64,000 nucleotides of DNA from CADEDV01 sp048498035 (GCA_048498035.1 JBEHYT010000008.1:1-64000); one strand, 5' to 3'. Shown: positions 8,939-17,825, counted from the first letter of the stretch. Notes: generated from the sequence alone by a model not told the origin. A program made the numbers and translations.

Positions 8939-9976
8939 ATGCACATAGCCCCCATCCGCACGAAGCATCCGTCTGGTGAAGATATTTATTTGTTCACATT
9001 GCGCAACGAAAACGGCATGGAGATTTGCATCAGCAATTATGGCGCAATTGTTTCTTCCTGGAAATGGCCGCATGTTAGCGGGCGTTTGTATGAACTGTTG
9101 TTAGGATTTGATAGCATGGACGATTATTTCAATCCCGCTTATCTTGAAAATTACCCATGGATGGGAGCTGCTATCGGCCGGTATGCCAACCGGATTAAAA
9201 ACGGTCAATTTACAATTGGTGAAAAAACGTACCAGTTACCACTCAATAATTTCAATGATCACCTTCACGGCGGCGATGCAGGTTTTGATAAAGTGATCTG
9301 GCAGGTCCTTTCGCATAACAACCATGAGTTAGTCCTTTCCTTTACCAGTGCCGACGGAACAAATGGCTATCCCGGCAACCTGGAAGTACAACTTGCTTTT
9401 ACGCTTCGCGAAGATGGCTTCGGGTACCGGTTTACCGCTACAACAGACAGGGCCACACCAGTTAACCTGACACACCACGGGTATTTTAATTTGAATGATG
9501 GAAAAGGTCCGATCAACGACCACGAGATCCGCATCCCGGCAGCTTATTATCTTGCGCAGGGCGAAAATTTTGTTCCTGACGGAACGATGGCGCCGGTAGC
9601 CGCTTCGCGCTTCGACTTTCGCAGCTGGCAGCAGATTGCAGCCAACGAAAATACAGGAGAAGGCTACGATCAGAGTTTTGTTGTGTCTGATAAAAAAGAA
9701 GATCAAAAAATCTCATTGGTTGCGGAAGCGCGTTCAGCAGCATCCGGGTTGCACCTGCAGGTCTTTTCCAACGAACCGGTAGTGCATTTTTATACGGGAC
9801 GCTGGATACCTGTGGTGCAAGGACACCACGGTATTCAGTACGGTCCATTTTCAGGCTTTTGCCTGGAAACACAGGTACATCCAAATGCCATTAACAATCC
9901 CTCATTCCCGGACACTCTTTTACATCCGGGGGAAACATATCTACAGGAAACCTTTTATAAGATCACTTCCTATTGA
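8939..9976 (+). CDS. galM: Aldose 1-epimerase (galactose mutarotase)
   Basis: A 345-residue cytosolic enzyme interconverting alpha and beta anomers of galactose or glucose. Expected motifs are present: GAIVSSWKWP, IGRYANRIKNGQF, the first catalytic His region NDHLHGG, the second in VNLTHHGYFNL, and ETQVHPNAINNP near the C-terminus. No signal peptide. With galK it forms a divergent galactose pair. No galT or galE is visible in the window. The stop codon abuts the stop of the convergent GSCFA gene (sequence TGATCA). Confidence 0.93.
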   Translation: MHIAPIRTKHPSGEDIYLFTLRNENGMEICISNYGAIVSSWKWPHVSGRLYELLLGFDSMDDYFNPAYLENYPWMGAAIGRYANRIKNGQFTIGEKTYQLPLNNFNDHLHGGDAGFDKVIWQVLSHNNHELVLSFTSADGTNGYPGNLEVQLAFTLREDGFGYRFTATTDRATPVNLTHHGYFNLNDGKGPINDHEIRIPAAYYLAQGENFVPDGTMAPVAASRFDFRSWQQIAANENTGEGYDQSFVVSDKKEDQKISLVAEARSAASGLHLQVFSNEPVVHFYTGRWIPVVQGHHGIQYGPFSGFCLETQVHPNAINNPSFPDTLLHPGETYLQETFYKITSY

Positions 9977-10966
9977 TCAGGATTTTTCCTGTCCGGAGAA
10001 ATAAGCAAGTTCCCGGTGCAGGTCAAGATAGGGATGTGCTTTCATCAATGCCGTTGTTTTTTCCGCGTGGGATTTCAGGAAACGCGCGTGTGCTTCCGTA
10101 TGCGGTTGAAACGGCCGGTGATTCCTGGCAATGGTAATCTTTTTAACTTCCTCCATCAGCTGCCGGGTGGGCTCGTCCATGCAGGCAGCGGTAAATTTTT
10201 CCATCACATAGGATGTAGCGGAATAATTGGGGTGTACCAGGTCAATATCATAAAAACGATAATCGCGAAGCACATCAATCACGATCTCGTATGCGGGAAA
10301 ATAATAGAGGTGATCAAATTTTTGCACCAGGTGATGCACGGCTTCCAGCAGTCTCGCTTTGCTCCGGTTGTTCTCCACCACGCCATCGCGGATATGCCGT
10401 ACCGGGCTCACCGTAAATATAATTTGCAGGTCCGGGTTAAATTGTTGGAGGCGATGATACGTTGCATCCAGCATAGACAGCGTTTCCTCAATCGTAAGCA
10501 TGTGTTTGTTGAACCACTGCGCCGGTGCGCGATGACAGTTCGCAACACCTGCAAATTGCTGTTCAACCAAACGGTATGAAAATGAAGACCCAAGCGTAAT
10601 CACCAGCCAGTTGGCAGATTTCAAAAAATGATGCGCCTGCTCCTGCGCAGTATTGATGCGGTCCAATACCACCTGCTGATCTGTATCTGAAAAGCGGCTA
10701 TGGTGATCCCAGCTGTTCCATACTTCATTCAACTGAAAAAGATCCGATGCGGTATAGCGCCGGTTTTCTATATACGACAAAATACTTTTACAAACACTGG
10801 CAGGATCAAAGAGAATGCCATGCGGATTTTGCAGAATGCTAAACTTATGCTGTTCCAGCGCATTCCCGATGTGTTCCGTAAAACAGGATCCAAGCAGCAT
10901 CAGTTTGTCGGTATAACGAACAGGCTGTGCCGGTTTGGGAATATCGATATTCAGGATGAGATCCAT
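9977..10966 (-). CDS. GSCFA-domain protein (SGNH-like hydrolase fold)
   Basis: 329 residues. The family-naming motif appears as LLGSCFTEHIG (around 28-38), followed by LVITLGSSFSYR and TVSPVRHIRDG, the arrangement seen in GSCFA proteins of Bacteroidota. GSCFA proteins are predicted GDSL/SGNH-like hydrolases; the substrate is unknown. No signal peptide is seen, so it is probably cytosolic. It lies just downstream of the HMG-CoA-lyase-like gene on the same strand with a 15-bp gap, suggesting co-transcription. Confidence 0.85.
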   Translation of the reverse strand: MDLILNIDIPKPAQPVRYTDKLMLLGSCFTEHIGNALEQHKFSILQNPHGILFDPASVCKSILSYIENRRYTASDLFQLNEVWNSWDHHSRFSDTDQQVVLDRINTAQEQAHHFLKSANWLVITLGSSFSYRLVEQQFAGVANCHRAPAQWFNKHMLTIEETLSMLDATYHRLQQFNPDLQIIFTVSPVRHIRDGVVENNRSKARLLEAVHHLVQKFDHLYYFPAYEIVIDVLRDYRFYDIDLVHPNYSATSYVMEKFTAACMDEPTRQLMEEVKKITIARNHRPFQPHTEAHARFLKSHAEKTTALMKAHPYLDLHRELAYFSGQEKS

Positions 10967-10981
10967 GCGATAGCGTATTGA

Positions 10982-11839
10982 TCATTGAAAAATTTCTTCC
11001 GCCAACCGGAGGCTGGCGTTCAGTTTCTCAGGGTTAATACCGGTGGCTATATCCAGTGCTGCCAGGTGTGCGATGATGTTTTCCATATTCATATTTCCGA
11101 CGAGTTCATCATCAGCCATCGGGCAGCCGCCAATACCTTTTAATGCGCCATCCACGCGTTTGCATCCTGCTCTCAGCGCTGCATCGAGCTTTTCCTTCCA
11201 ATTGGTGCTGGTGGCGTGGAGGTGAACGCCTATTTCAACATTAGGCAGCGCGTCTACCAGGAACCGCGTCATGCCAAATACCTGCTCAGGCTGCGCAAGA
11301 CCTACCGTGTCTGCAAGCGAAATGATTCCGATGCCCATCGCTGCCAGGCGATTGACCCATTCAAACACTACTTCTTCATTGTAGGGATCACCATACGGAT
11401 TGCCAAAACCCATGGAAATATATACAACCAGTTCCTTGTCATTCTTCAAACACAGATCCTGGATATCCTCCACCCGGTTCAGTGATTCAGCAATGGACGA
11501 ATTGGTATTACGCTGTTGAAAGGTTTCGGAAACCGAAAACGGAAAGCCCAGGTAGTGAATTGTGTCAAAAGAAATGGCATCTGTGGCGCCCCGCAGGTTA
11601 GCAATGATAGCGAGTAGTTTGGTGGTTGTGTTGGACAGGTCAAGTTGCTGTACCACTTCCGCCGTATCGGCCATTTGCGGAATCGCTTTGGGTGACACAA
11701 AGCTGCCGAAATCAATGGTATCAAATCCCACCTGGAGTAAAGCGTTGATGTAAGCTACTTTTGTGTTGATTGGAATTATTTTCTTCCATCCCTGCATGGC
11801 GTCCCGCGGGCATTCAACAAGTTTAACAGGCTGCATCAT
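10982..11839 (-). CDS. Hydroxymethylglutaryl-CoA lyase-type enzyme
   Basis: 285 residues of the HMGL/DRE-TIM metallolyase superfamily. The N-terminal VECPRDAMQGW is the metal/acetyl-CoA motif, GFDTIDFGSFVSPKAIPQMAD follows, then SLADTVG, GVHLHAT with metal-binding histidines, and GCKRVDGALKGIGGCPMADD near the catalytic Cys loop. Family enzymes cleave HMG-CoA to acetoacetate and acetyl-CoA in leucine breakdown. Two Met codons lie at the start. The first is exactly 4 nt after a TACCTTTG box, supporting the start at 11839 and a leaderless message. Confidence 0.9.
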   Translation of the reverse strand: MMQPVKLVECPRDAMQGWKKIIPINTKVAYINALLQVGFDTIDFGSFVSPKAIPQMADTAEVVQQLDLSNTTTKLLAIIANLRGATDAISFDTIHYLGFPFSVSETFQQRNTNSSIAESLNRVEDIQDLCLKNDKELVVYISMGFGNPYGDPYNEEVVFEWVNRLAAMGIGIISLADTVGLAQPEQVFGMTRFLVDALPNVEIGVHLHATSTNWKEKLDAALRAGCKRVDGALKGIGGCPMADDELVGNMNMENIIAHLAALDIATGINPEKLNASLRLAEEIFQ

Positions 11840-11851
11840 ACTGCAAAGGTA
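11840..11851 (-). promoter_or_regulatory. -7 box directly before the HMG-CoA lyase start
   Basis: Minus strand TACCTTTG (11844-11851), then CAGT, then ATG at 11839. No good -33 TTG is visible (CTG at the corresponding distance). Confidence 0.6.
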
Positions 11852-11857
11852 AGCAGG

Positions 11858-12631
11858 TTACCGGATCGTGGCCAGACGTTGCTTCATCGCTTCATATAAG
11901 ATGATGCCGGTTGCTACCGACACATTGAGCGATTCAAAGTCACCCTTCATTGGAATGCTGATCTTTTCATCACAGGCCTTTAATAGTGCGGGATAGATGC
12001 CTTTTTCCTCGCTGCCCATGATAATTGCGCAGGGTTCTTTAAAATCGGCTTTATCTACGGCCGTTGCACCTTCCATTTCACTGCCAAACACGCGTATCCC
12101 GTTCAGGTGTAATTCGTCAATCGCCTTCAGCAGGCTATTTACCCGACACACAGCTATCTTCTCAAGCGCACCAGCCGAGGTGAGAATCGCATCTTCGTTC
12201 AATGCCCCCACTCCTTTATCTGGAATAATAATGGCGTGCACTCCGCAGCAATAGGCTGTTCTCGCAATACCGCCAATGTTGCGTATGTCTGTAATACCAT
12301 CCAATACCAGGAAAAGCGGCGCTTCTCCGGATTCAACAACGTGGGAAATCACATCCTGTAATTGCAGGTACTGCACACGCGCCAATACAGCAATACAACC
12401 CAGGTGATTAGTGACATGAAAATTATCCAGCTTTACCCCCGGAACATAATTAATCGGAACGCCTGCGGCTGTAGCTGCCCGGCGCAATTGATCAGCATGC
12501 GGTGATTGACCTTTGGCGTCGAGATAAATCCGGTCCAGCGCCTTCCCCTCGCCCAATGCGGCAAGAACCGCTTCGGGACCCACCACCAGGGTGTTCTTCC
12601 TGGGACGTTGTTGGTGACGAAAATTTTTCAC
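11858..12631 (-). CDS. rlmB: 23S rRNA (guanosine-2'-O-)-methyltransferase, RlmB-like (SpoU family)
   Basis: About 257 residues. An N-terminal substrate-binding domain (VVGPEAVLAALGEGKALDRIYL) is followed by a SPOUT methyltransferase domain with LVLDGITDIRNIGGIARTA, IIMGSEEKGI and IPMKGDFESLNVSVATGIILYEA, the deep-knot SAM site. The open frame extends 12 codons further to 12667. A TATCTTTG promoter box with 4-nt spacing points instead to the GTG at 12631, giving MKNFRHQQRPRKNT, a sensible basic terminus. The Gm2251 target is inferred from the family. Confidence 0.88.
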   Translation of the reverse strand: MKNFRHQQRPRKNTLVVGPEAVLAALGEGKALDRIYLDAKGQSPHADQLRRAATAAGVPINYVPGVKLDNFHVTNHLGCIAVLARVQYLQLQDVISHVVESGEAPLFLVLDGITDIRNIGGIARTAYCCGVHAIIIPDKGVGALNEDAILTSAGALEKIAVCRVNSLLKAIDELHLNGIRVFGSEMEGATAVDKADFKEPCAIIMGSEEKGIYPALLKACDEKISIPMKGDFESLNVSVATGIILYEAMKQRLATIR

Positions 12632-12643
12632 GTTGCAAAGATA
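12632..12643 (-). promoter_or_regulatory. -7 box directly before the rlmB GTG start
   Basis: Minus strand TATCTTTG (12636-12643), then CAAC, then GTG at 12631. The box lies within the longer open frame, which rules against the upstream ATG at 12667. Confidence 0.65.
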
Positions 12644-12681
12644 AGTTTCGGTTTCATACCCGGACACTTCGGAGTAATTAT

Positions 12682-12708
12682 AAAAAAAATCCCGCCGTGC
12701 GGCGGGAT
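12682..12708 (-). terminator. Intrinsic terminator after metK
   Basis: Minus strand ATCCCGCC and GGCGGGAT pair in an 8-bp stem with a 4-nt loop, followed by eight U. It separates metK from rlmB. Confidence 0.9.
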
Positions 12709-12725
12709 TAATAGTTAAGAGCAGA

Positions 12726-13979
12726 TTATTTTATGCCAAATGCTTTTTTCACTTTGCTTACATAATCCAGCTTTTCCCAGGTAAACAGTTCTACCTTGCG
12801 GGTTACGCTTTTACCATCTGGTGAGGAAAATGTTTTTTCCACTACCTGTGGCTGCCGGCCCATGTGGCCATAGGCAGCAGTTTCACTGTAGATCGGGTTA
12901 CGAAGCTTCAGGCGCTGTTCAATAAAATAAGGGCGCATGTCAAAAATTCCTTCTACCAGTTTCCCAATCTGGCTATCGGTAAGATTTACTTTTGCGGTAC
13001 CAAATGTATTTACGTTGATGCTGGTGGGTTTTGCTACACCGATGGCGTAGGATACCTGTACCAGTACTTCTTTTGCAACACCGGCAGCTACCAGGTTTTT
13101 GGCGATGTGACGGGTAGCATAGGCAGCAGAGCGGTCTACCTTGGAAGGGTCTTTTCCGCTGAATGCACCACCGCCGTGGGCTCCTTTACCTCCATATGTG
13201 TCTACGATGATCTTTCTGCCGGTAAGACCGGTATCACCGTGCGGGCCACCAATTACAAATTTTCCCGTCGGGTTGATGTGGTATTTAATATTGTTGTTGA
13301 ACAGCTTTGCGTATTTCTTGTATTTAGCTTTCACCCTGGGGATCAGGATGTTTACCATATCGTCATAGATCTTCTTTTGCATACGGGCTTCCGTATCAAA
13401 GTCATCATGCTGGGTAGACACAACGATCGCGTCAATGCGTACGGGAACGTTATTATCGTCATATTCCAGGGTTACCTGGCTTTTTGCATCCGGGCGCAGG
13501 TATTTGATCTGCTTGTTTTCACGGCGAAGCGCCGCCAGTTCAATAAGAATTTTGTGAGCCAGGTCAAGCGCCAGCGGCATATAATCGGCTGTTTCCTCTG
13601 TGGCATAGCCAAACATCATTCCCTGGTCACCGGCTCCTTGTTCTTCTTTCTTTTTGCGATCCACCCCCTGGTTAATATCGGATGATTGCTCATGGATGGC
13701 AGAAAGCACACCGCAGGAGCTGGCTTCGAACATGTATTCACTTTTGGTATAGCCAATTTTGCGGATCACGCCTCGGGCAATCTCCTGTACATCCAGGTAA
13801 GCCTTTGATTTTACCTCGCCGGCCAATACTACCTGACCGGTTGTAACCAGTGTTTCACAGGCCACCTTTGATTGAGGATCAAACGCCAGGAAGTTGTCAA
13901 TAAGAGCGTCCGAGATTTGGTCGGCTACTTTATCCGGGTGTCCTTCGGAAACGCTTTCGGAAGTAAAAAGATAAGACAT
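12726..13979 (-). CDS. metK: S-adenosylmethionine synthase
   Basis: 417 residues; makes SAM from methionine and ATP. Family motifs: SVSEGHPDKVADQISDA at the N-terminus (His for triphosphate, Asp for Mg), GAGDQGMMFGYA, GGPHGDTGLTGRKIIVDTYGG (about 260-280), and GGGAFSGKDPSKVDRSAAY. It is followed by a strong terminator and preceded by a promoter with a 60-nt leader. SAM made here feeds PrmA and RlmB, encoded close by, but that adjacency need not be functional. Confidence 0.98.
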   Translation of the reverse strand: MSYLFTSESVSEGHPDKVADQISDALIDNFLAFDPQSKVACETLVTTGQVVLAGEVKSKAYLDVQEIARGVIRKIGYTKSEYMFEASSCGVLSAIHEQSSDINQGVDRKKKEEQGAGDQGMMFGYATEETADYMPLALDLAHKILIELAALRRENKQIKYLRPDAKSQVTLEYDDNNVPVRIDAIVVSTQHDDFDTEARMQKKIYDDMVNILIPRVKAKYKKYAKLFNNNIKYHINPTGKFVIGGPHGDTGLTGRKIIVDTYGGKGAHGGGAFSGKDPSKVDRSAAYATRHIAKNLVAAGVAKEVLVQVSYAIGVAKPTSINVNTFGTAKVNLTDSQIGKLVEGIFDMRPYFIEQRLKLRNPIYSETAAYGHMGRQPQVVEKTFSSPDGKSVTRKVELFTWEKLDYVSKVKKAFGIK

Positions 13980-14039
13980 ACAGTTTGTTTAAAAACGGGT
14001 TAGTTAAAATTTACGGGCAATCCCGAAATAAAAGAAAAT

Positions 14040-14060
14040 CGGGTGCAAAGATAACACCCG
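14040..14060 (-). promoter_or_regulatory. metK promoter box inside a CGGGTG/CACCCG inverted repeat
   Basis: The minus-strand box TATCTTTG (14046-14053) is flanked directly by CGGGTG and CACCCG, perfect 6-bp inverted arms. The predicted leader to metK is about 60 nt and contains a second small CGGG-ATTG-CCCG hairpin. The repeat could be an operator; no known SAM riboswitch class was recognised. Confidence 0.5.
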
Positions 14061-14088
14061 ATTAAATTCGATATAAACAGCTTTTCCA

Positions 14089-15543
14089 CTAGATTTTTGA
14101 ATAAACAATATGCAGCCGCATTCGCTGGGTTGGATGGTTTCCTCCCCCGAGCCGTACCCGGCCCAGCACCCCGAACGGGTTGACGTAGAACAACTGCTGC
14201 ACCGTAGTGCCTGGCGGAATGCCGTACTGTGAATACGTATAATACGGCGCAAATACCCGGAAATCGTATACCGGCAGACTTCCAGTAAGCACATGTTGTA
14301 CATACCGGGAAATATTGAATTTCCAAACCTTCACCACATGACCCGAATTGTCAAGGATATTTGTAGGCAGCGCCCCGAAGCTGGACACGTTATAACTTCC
14401 GGTTCCGTCTGGCGTAAAATCGTATGGCACGGTGCGGTAGGATGAGATCGACGCATCATACGCATCAAGCTGTAATGCTGGTGGATAGCGGAATAATGTA
14501 TCGCTTGGGTCGTAGACCTGCTCCATAATCAACTCTGCCCGATGCACCACACGATTGGAAAGACCGGCCAAACCCGGAATTTTGATAGTAGCAAACGTAC
14601 CGGGCGTATTGGAAATATAAACCAACGGATCCTCTCCCGGTGCGGCGGCAGCCGTAACTTGGGAACTAAACGACCGCTGCACAAAGTTGGCAGCAGCGGA
14701 AACCGACGAAAAAGAAAAATAATCCACCGTCGTATCTTCATGGGCAACACCGGTACCACCCTTCTGGAAACGATAATAAATGGCCAGTTTGGTGTTGGCA
14801 CCCGTTAGCGTAAAGCCCATCAGCGCATTACCCCCACTCTCTGATTTGATCGCGAAACCACGGAACTTGGTCCTGAACACGGAATCATTTACATAAGCGC
14901 CTGATGGCGAAATGGAATCGTAGTTGAGCAACCGCTGACCGAAAGCATCATCAAGCCGGATACGCAGTTGCGCCCGGGATGTATCATAGGGAACTTTGAT
15001 GGAGTCATCAAGCGAATAAGGCAATACCACGCGGGAACCCAACATTGGCCCGGTAGTGGTAAAATTATTGCGGTTTAAATAATAACTGCTATCATACCTG
15101 AACTCGTTGTTGAGCTCATATACATTAATCGTTTGGGGAATGGTGCTGTCTCCGTAGGTTTCCACATAATCCAGTGCCAATACCACGGAGTCAATATGCA
15201 GACTGTCGGCTCCGCCGATATTTCGAAAGGCAAACGGGTAGCCTGCAGGCTTTAACTCCAGGAACAACTGGGCGTCTGTTGTACCGAACACGGGATCATT
15301 AGTGATCTTACCGAGGAAGTGCTCATCACTTGCCAGGGAGCGCGTAGAATCATCGGCAATGCCGAAAATATTACTGAATGCCTGCACATCAATCGTAGTG
15401 TCAAATGTATTGATGTTATCAACCTCCGGGATCAGGTCGCCGCCGAGGGACGTAGGATCATTCAATTTTTTACAGGACGAGAAAAAAGCGCCGGTGCAGA
15501 TAGCAACAACTCCAAGCAGCAGTACAAACCGATTAGTCTTCAC
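14089..15543 (-). CDS. DUF4270-family lipoprotein
   Basis: 484 residues with a lipoprotein signal peptide (lipobox FSSC at about residue 24) and an extracellular or periplasmic beta-rich body. The start of the mature chain (LGGDLIPEVDNINTFDT) and the pattern of DSVVLALDY and AELIMEQ segments match DUF4270, a Bacteroidota-specific family of unknown function usually located beside glycogen synthase and panC, as here. It lies 30 bp after the GT5-like gene on the same strand and is likely co-transcribed with it. Confidence 0.85.
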   Translation of the reverse strand: MKTNRFVLLLGVVAICTGAFFSSCKKLNDPTSLGGDLIPEVDNINTFDTTIDVQAFSNIFGIADDSTRSLASDEHFLGKITNDPVFGTTDAQLFLELKPAGYPFAFRNIGGADSLHIDSVVLALDYVETYGDSTIPQTINVYELNNEFRYDSSYYLNRNNFTTTGPMLGSRVVLPYSLDDSIKVPYDTSRAQLRIRLDDAFGQRLLNYDSISPSGAYVNDSVFRTKFRGFAIKSESGGNALMGFTLTGANTKLAIYYRFQKGGTGVAHEDTTVDYFSFSSVSAAANFVQRSFSSQVTAAAAPGEDPLVYISNTPGTFATIKIPGLAGLSNRVVHRAELIMEQVYDPSDTLFRYPPALQLDAYDASISSYRTVPYDFTPDGTGSYNVSSFGALPTNILDNSGHVVKVWKFNISRYVQHVLTGSLPVYDFRVFAPYYTYSQYGIPPGTTVQQLFYVNPFGVLGRVRLGGGNHPTQRMRLHIVYSKI

Positions 15544-15573
15544 GCAATTATATTGATCCGGGTTAGAAATTGA

Positions 15574-16386
15574 TTATTTGGCAAGTTCGCCATACAGTTG
15601 TAAATAGTCTGTTAAATCTGAATCCGGGTTAAATAACAGGGTCTTTTTGCCACGCACCTTGGTAAATTCCTCTTGTAGCTTTTTGTCTACCTTTTCCGCT
15701 CCAAACGTAATGGCATCCGCAAAACTGGCGCCACCACGGAACATCGCGGTATTGTTAGCTTCCTTGAACACTTCCAGGTCTTTTTCCTTTAGAGAAGTAT
15801 GGATCAGCGCTTTTTTTACAAAATCACTGCCCAGCTTTTCCTTAAACGTGTTCTGTCCAACCGTAAACACAACTTTACTATGCGCAAAAACCGGCTCTTT
15901 CTTGTATACCGTTTTAAGATAGGCAGGAATTAACCCCGTCATCCAGCCGCTGCAATGAATAACATCGGGCGGCCAGCCAAACTTCTTCACCGTTTCAAGC
16001 GCGCCTTTACAGAAGAAAATGGTACGCAATCCATTGTCGTCATACCACTTATCGTTCTCGTCTGTAAAAACATACTTGCGTTTGAAGAGATCCTCGTTTT
16101 CCAGGAAATAAACCTGCAAACGGGCGCTGGGAAGGGAAGCCACCTTGATCTGGAGCGGCATATCGTCATTGTCAACCGTAACATTAATACCTGAAAGCCG
16201 GACTACCTCGTGCAAACGGTGACGGCGCTCATTGATGATCCCAAAACGAGGCATGATGCAACGAACTTCAAAACCACTGTCGTTTGCCTTTATAGCCAGT
16301 TTGTTCACGATCTCGGAAAATTCGGTCAACTCCAGGTAGGGCGACATTTCATTGGCAATGAACAAAATCCTTTTCTTTGCTGACAT
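15574..16386 (-). CDS. Glycogen/starch synthase-like protein, N-terminal GT5 domain only
   Basis: 270 residues matching only the first Rossmann domain of GT5 synthases: ILFIANEMSPY at the start and DVIHCSGWMTGLIPAYLK near residue 120. The C-terminal nucleotide-binding domain is absent. The ADP-glucose-binding KxGGL motif is replaced by the ELTEFSE region. Full GT5 enzymes are about 470 residues, so this is probably not a working glycogen synthase. Such half-length proteins recur beside DUF4270 and panC in Bacteroidota. Start chosen at MSAKKR rather than the longer frame to 16485, because the promoter box lies within that extension. Confidence 0.8.
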   Translation of the reverse strand: MSAKKRILFIANEMSPYLELTEFSEIVNKLAIKANDSGFEVRCIMPRFGIINERRHRLHEVVRLSGINVTVDNDDMPLQIKVASLPSARLQVYFLENEDLFKRKYVFTDENDKWYDDNGLRTIFFCKGALETVKKFGWPPDVIHCSGWMTGLIPAYLKTVYKKEPVFAHSKVVFTVGQNTFKEKLGSDFVKKALIHTSLKEKDLEVFKEANNTAMFRGGASFADAITFGAEKVDKKLQEEFTKVRGKKTLLFNPDSDLTDYLQLYGELAK

Positions 16387-16424
16387 GTGTATCCCTTTTT
16401 GTTTAGTTTTTTCGCGAAAGGTGG

Positions 16425-16432
16425 CAAAGGTA
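16425..16432 (-). promoter_or_regulatory. -7 box for the GT5-like gene
   Basis: Minus strand TACCTTTG, about 39 nt before the start at 16386. It lies in the divergent interval shared with panC. Confidence 0.5.
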
Positions 16433-16490
16433 CTTATTTTATAGCTAAATCCTATGTTTACAACCGATTCAACGTCCAAAAACACCCATT

Positions 16491-17351
16491 ATGGTCTTAT
16501 TTAAAACAGCAGATAAACTTCATAACTACCTTGATTTAAAGCGAAAACAGGGCAAAACCTGCGGTTTTGTGCCAACGATGGGAGCCTTGCACGCTGGCCA
16601 TATTTCACTTGTAAAAGCCTGTAAAAAAGACAATGATCTGTGCGTGGTGAGCATTTTTGTAAACCCGACCCAGTTTAACGATAAAGCCGATTTTGAAAAA
16701 TATCCGCTAACTCCCGAACAGGATATTGCGCTGCTGGAGCAGCACGGTTGCGACATTCTTTTTATGCCACCCGCCTCCGAAATTTACCCCGGCGGGATTA
16801 TTCCCTCGCACCATTACGAGCTGGGTGAACTGGAAACGGTGCTGGAAGGGAAATTCAGACCCGGCCACTTCCAGGGCGTATGTATGGTGGTAGACCGGTT
16901 GCTGCAACTCGTTCAACCCAACCGCCTCTATCTTGGTCAGAAAGATTACCAGCAATGTATGGTCATTACGCGTTTGCTCGCCCTTCAACATCCTTCTGTT
17001 GAACTGAAAATTGAATCTACACTTCGCGAAAAAGATGGCCTCGCCATGAGCAGCCGGAACACACGCCTCTCTCCCGCCCAGCGGGAAACAGCGCCGGCGA
17101 TTGCCGCAGCACTTACAACAATCTGCAAAAAAATCGTGCCCGGTGATGCTGGCATCCTGCAACAGGAGGCGATCGATGAATTGGAGCAAAAAGGATTTCG
17201 GGTGGATTATGTTTCAATTGCTGATGCTGCCACATTGCATCCGGTCAGCAAGTGGGACGGCACCAAACCGCTGGTGGTGCTGGCGGCCGCCTTCCTGGGC
17301 GATGTTCGCCTGATTGACAATATGACCATTCCTGCTTCTACAAAACCTTAA
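16491..17351 (+). CDS. panC: Pantoate--beta-alanine ligase
   Basis: 286 residues; condenses pantoate with beta-alanine using ATP in pantothenate synthesis. Nucleotidyltransferase motifs: PTMGALHAGHISLV (HxGH variant, around 28-40), NPTQFNDKADFEKYP, LYLGQKDYQQ (ATP loop), and the KMSKS-like AMSSRNTRLS. Length is usual. panD follows about 80 bp later with its own promoter. Confidence 0.97.
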   Translation: MVLFKTADKLHNYLDLKRKQGKTCGFVPTMGALHAGHISLVKACKKDNDLCVVSIFVNPTQFNDKADFEKYPLTPEQDIALLEQHGCDILFMPPASEIYPGGIIPSHHYELGELETVLEGKFRPGHFQGVCMVVDRLLQLVQPNRLYLGQKDYQQCMVITRLLALQHPSVELKIESTLREKDGLAMSSRNTRLSPAQRETAPAIAAALTTICKKIVPGDAGILQQEAIDELEQKGFRVDYVSIADAATLHPVSKWDGTKPLVVLAAAFLGDVRLIDNMTIPASTKP

Positions 17352-17361
17352 CAACACACAT

Positions 17362-17390
17362 TTGTTTATGGAAAAGAACCCGCTATCTTG
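17362..17390 (+). promoter_or_regulatory. panD promoter (TTG-N19-TATCTTG)
   Basis: TTG at 17362-17364, 19 nt, then TATCTTG at 17384-17390. The leader to panD is about 35-40 nt. Confidence 0.7.
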
Positions 17391-17431
17391 CAGCGGCAAG
17401 AACAACTTTTAATACGACGGAGATTTATTTT

Positions 17432-17776
17432 ATGCAAATTGAAGTGTTAAAATCCAAAGTACACCGGGCTGTTATCACCGAGGCCAATTTAAATTACGTT
17501 GGCAGTCTTACCCTGGATGAAGACCTGATGGATGCAGCCAATATGATTGAGAATGAAAAAGTGCAGGTGGTAAATGTAAATAATGGCGAGCGACTGGAAA
17601 CTTATTTAATTCGCGGAAAACGCGGTTCCGGTATTGTTTGCCTCAACGGGCCGGCAGCGCGTAAAGGGATGACCGGCGATATCATCGTCATCATTTCCTA
17701 TGCACAAATGGATTTTGAAAAAGCCAAAACATTTCAGCCGGCCATTGTGTTTCCAAAAGAAGGCAACAGGCTCTGA
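17432..17776 (+). CDS. panD: Aspartate 1-decarboxylase
   Basis: A 114-residue pyruvoyl enzyme making beta-alanine from aspartate. The self-cleavage site Gly24-Ser25 lies in NYVGSLTLDE; Ser25 becomes the pyruvoyl group. Other conserved parts are KSKVHRA at the N-terminus and CLNGPAARKG. It supplies the beta-alanine substrate of PanC encoded just upstream. Confidence 0.97.
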   Translation: MQIEVLKSKVHRAVITEANLNYVGSLTLDEDLMDAANMIENEKVQVVNVNNGERLETYLIRGKRGSGIVCLNGPAARKGMTGDIIVIISYAQMDFEKAKTFQPAIVFPKEGNRL

Positions 17777-17825
17777 TGCAACTGCAAAACAGTATCTTAG
17801 GTTAGTTAAACGCTGATTTGATCGA

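Noticed and set aside
12864..13685. 273-codon open frame on the plus strand opposite metK
   Set aside because: Entirely antisense to a clear metK; the translation is rich in Phe/Cys/His with no domain, a typical shadow frame.
13980..14040. Possible SAM riboswitch in the metK leader
   Set aside because: The 60-nt leader has a small CGGG/CCCG hairpin but does not fit any SAM riboswitch consensus that can be recognised by eye.
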